DNA of 64,000 bases from Selenomonas sp. oral taxon 920. GTDB lineage: Bacteria > Bacillota > Negativicutes > Selenomonadales > Selenomonadaceae. The translations under genes and the position numbers were made by a program. This document shows, one piece after another, positions 62,859 to 64,000 of this stretch. Position 1 is the stretch's first letter. The number at the start of each line of letters is the position of its first letter. The stretch is taken from contig NZ_CP017042.1 of NCBI RefSeq assembly GCF_001717585.1, positions 533,501-597,500 of the forward strand. The letters are read 5' to 3'. Under the pieces are notes generated by a model. It had not been told where the DNA came from. It ran no database searches and saw nothing but the letters and a program-made list of their open reading frames with translations.

Positions 62859-64000
62859 ATGAGCGGCTTCGATTTTGAGAAACTGAAAGACCCGCAGTAC
62901 TTTGCGGAGAACCGCCTGCCTGCGCACAGCGATCATATCTTCTACCGCGACGAGGCGGAACTGGCACGCGGCATATCCTCGTTCTACCGCACGCTCGGCG
63001 GTATTTGGCATTTTGCTTATGCGCGGAATACGGCACGCATCCCGCAGGGCTTCGAGGCGGCGGACTACGACTGTCACGACTGGGAGACGATCCGTGTGCC
63101 GGCGCACATCCAGATAGAGGGGCACGGCGTACCGCATTATACGAATACGACGTATCCGTGGGACGGGCACGAGAGCATCGCGCCGGGGGAGATTCCAACG
63201 CGCAGCAATCCCGTCGGCTGTTATGTGAAGTATTTCAACGTGCCGGAGGACTGGGAAAATGTTTTCATCTCCTTTGGCGGTGTGGATGAGGCACTCGCGC
63301 TCTTTCTCAACGGACATTTCGTCGGCTACAGTGAGGACAGCTGCACACCTGCGGATTTCGATCTGACGCCGTATCTCACAGCGGGCGAGAACAAGTTGGC
63401 GGCGATGGTATTCCGCTATGCGAGTGCGAGCTGGCTTGAGGATCAGGATTTCTGGCGGTTCTCGGGGATATATCGGGATGTTCTGCTCTACACAAAGCCG
63501 CAGCACCACATCGAGGATATCGCTGTTCGTGCCGTGCCGCTTGAACGGGATGGATATACGGATGGGCAGCTTGATGTGCACCTTACGTTCGGCGATGCGT
63601 CTGAGAAGCATGTCGAGATCCTGCTCTGCGATGAGGACGGAGATTGTATATGGGAGGATGAGGCGAGCATACTCGCAAAGACACATACGTTTTCGGGGGA
63701 GGCTGCCTGTGTGCTCCTGTGGAGCGCTGAATGTCCGTGGCTCTATCATCTTCTGATTCGTGTGCGCGATGCGGCGGATGTTTTGCAGGAGGTCGTGCGC
63801 GTACGCGTTGGCTTCCGTGAGTTCTGTCTCAGGGATGGACTGATGCAGATCAACGGCAAGCGCATTGTGTTCAAGGGAGTGAACCGTCACGAGTTCGACT
63901 GCGATCACGGGCGGGCGATGGATCCCGCGCTCTTTGAGCAGGATCTCATTGCACTCAAACGTGCGAATGTCAACGCGATCCGTACATCGCACTATCCGAA
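62859..64000 (+). CDS. lacZ: Beta-galactosidase, LacZ type (GH2), 3' end outside window
   Basis: Hydrolyses lactose and other beta-galactosides. The first 380 residues are visible. The N-terminal sugar-binding domain (~45-210) contains LGGIWHFAY, WETIRVPAHIQIEGHG, YTNTTYPWDG, NPVGCYVKYF and EDQDFWRFSGIYRDV. An immunoglobulin-like domain follows (~215-325). The barrel begins with GFREFCLRDGLMQINGKRIVFKGVNRHEFD and runs to ALKRANVNAIRTSHYPN at the window edge; the catalytic Glu residues lie beyond it. ATG 62859 follows ACGGAGG. Last visible gene of the operon with the GPH symporter. Confidence 0.95.
   Translation, partial: MSGFDFEKLKDPQYFAENRLPAHSDHIFYRDEAELARGISSFYRTLGGIWHFAYARNTARIPQGFEAADYDCHDWETIRVPAHIQIEGHGVPHYTNTTYPWDGHESIAPGEIPTRSNPVGCYVKYFNVPEDWENVFISFGGVDEALALFLNGHFVGYSEDSCTPADFDLTPYLTAGENKLAAMVFRYASASWLEDQDFWRFSGIYRDVLLYTKPQHHIEDIAVRAVPLERDGYTDGQLDVHLTFGDASEKHVEILLCDEDGDCIWEDEASILAKTHTFSGEAACVLLWSAECPWLYHLLIRVRDAADVLQEVVRVRVGFREFCLRDGLMQINGKRIVFKGVNRHEFDCDHGRAMDPALFEQDLIALKRANVNAIRTSHYP

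Overview
The window looks like chromosome from a Negativicute (diderm Firmicute) close to Selenomonas. This is inference: G+C is high, secG, esterase, rnr and smpB stand in the Firmicutes order, and glgC is paired with glgD as in Firmicutes, yet a secretin gene implies an outer membrane. I see no rRNA, tRNA, CRISPR array, phage or insertion sequence. Almost all long reverse-frame ORFs are shadows of high-G+C genes.

Layout. 1-4973: 3' part of topoisomerase III, a DEAD-box helicase, a CNNM/CBS membrane protein and a eukaryotic-type hexokinase. 5049-9328: secG, esterase, rnr, smpB. 9341-17857: amino-acid permease, zinc-ribbon membrane protein, YeaO-like protein, NhaC antiporter, chemotaxis receptor and two tandem AEC transporters. 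18121-23623: phosphohexomutase, glucose-6-phosphate isomerase, a PilP/GspC-like protein with a short secretin, and a NarL-type response regulator. 23904-26481: ZIP metal transporter, a structured GGA-rich intergenic region, and enolase. 26563-33915: orphan immunity-like protein, nitroreductase, M48/TPR protease, two MFS transporters, ribosomal protein S20, a degenerate P-type ATPase-like protein and a divergent TetR regulator.

34284-46813 is a complete glycogen locus: glgC, glgD, glgP, glgB, glgA and a GH13-GH77 fusion. With hexokinase, phosphohexomutase, isomerase and enolase nearby, the window covers glucose phosphorylation, glycogen storage and breakdown, and part of glycolysis. 46952-52118 (minus strand) is an intact peptide/nickel-type ABC transporter. 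serA and htpX follow. 55166-59052 is a second transporter operon in decay: its binding protein has two frameshifts and its ATPase lacks the core. 59176-59734 is a Phd/RelE-type toxin-antitoxin pair, then deoD. 60752-64000 is a beta-galactoside operon (cytidylate-kinase-like protein, GPH symporter, lacZ cut by the window end) with two near-identical operators flanking its promoter.

The strongest leads are: (1) the structured RNA-like region at 24731-24892, which has 11 GGA triplets in hairpin loops and linkers, like CsrB/RsmZ sponges; (2) a branching enzyme with a histone-H1-like Lys/Ala tail, joined to its body at an A10 run where slippage either way gives an immediate stop; (3) a pseudo P1B-ATPase that keeps its CPC motif but has lost the DKTGT and GDGxND motifs; (4) the GH13-GH77 fusion; (5) the isolated secretin pair.
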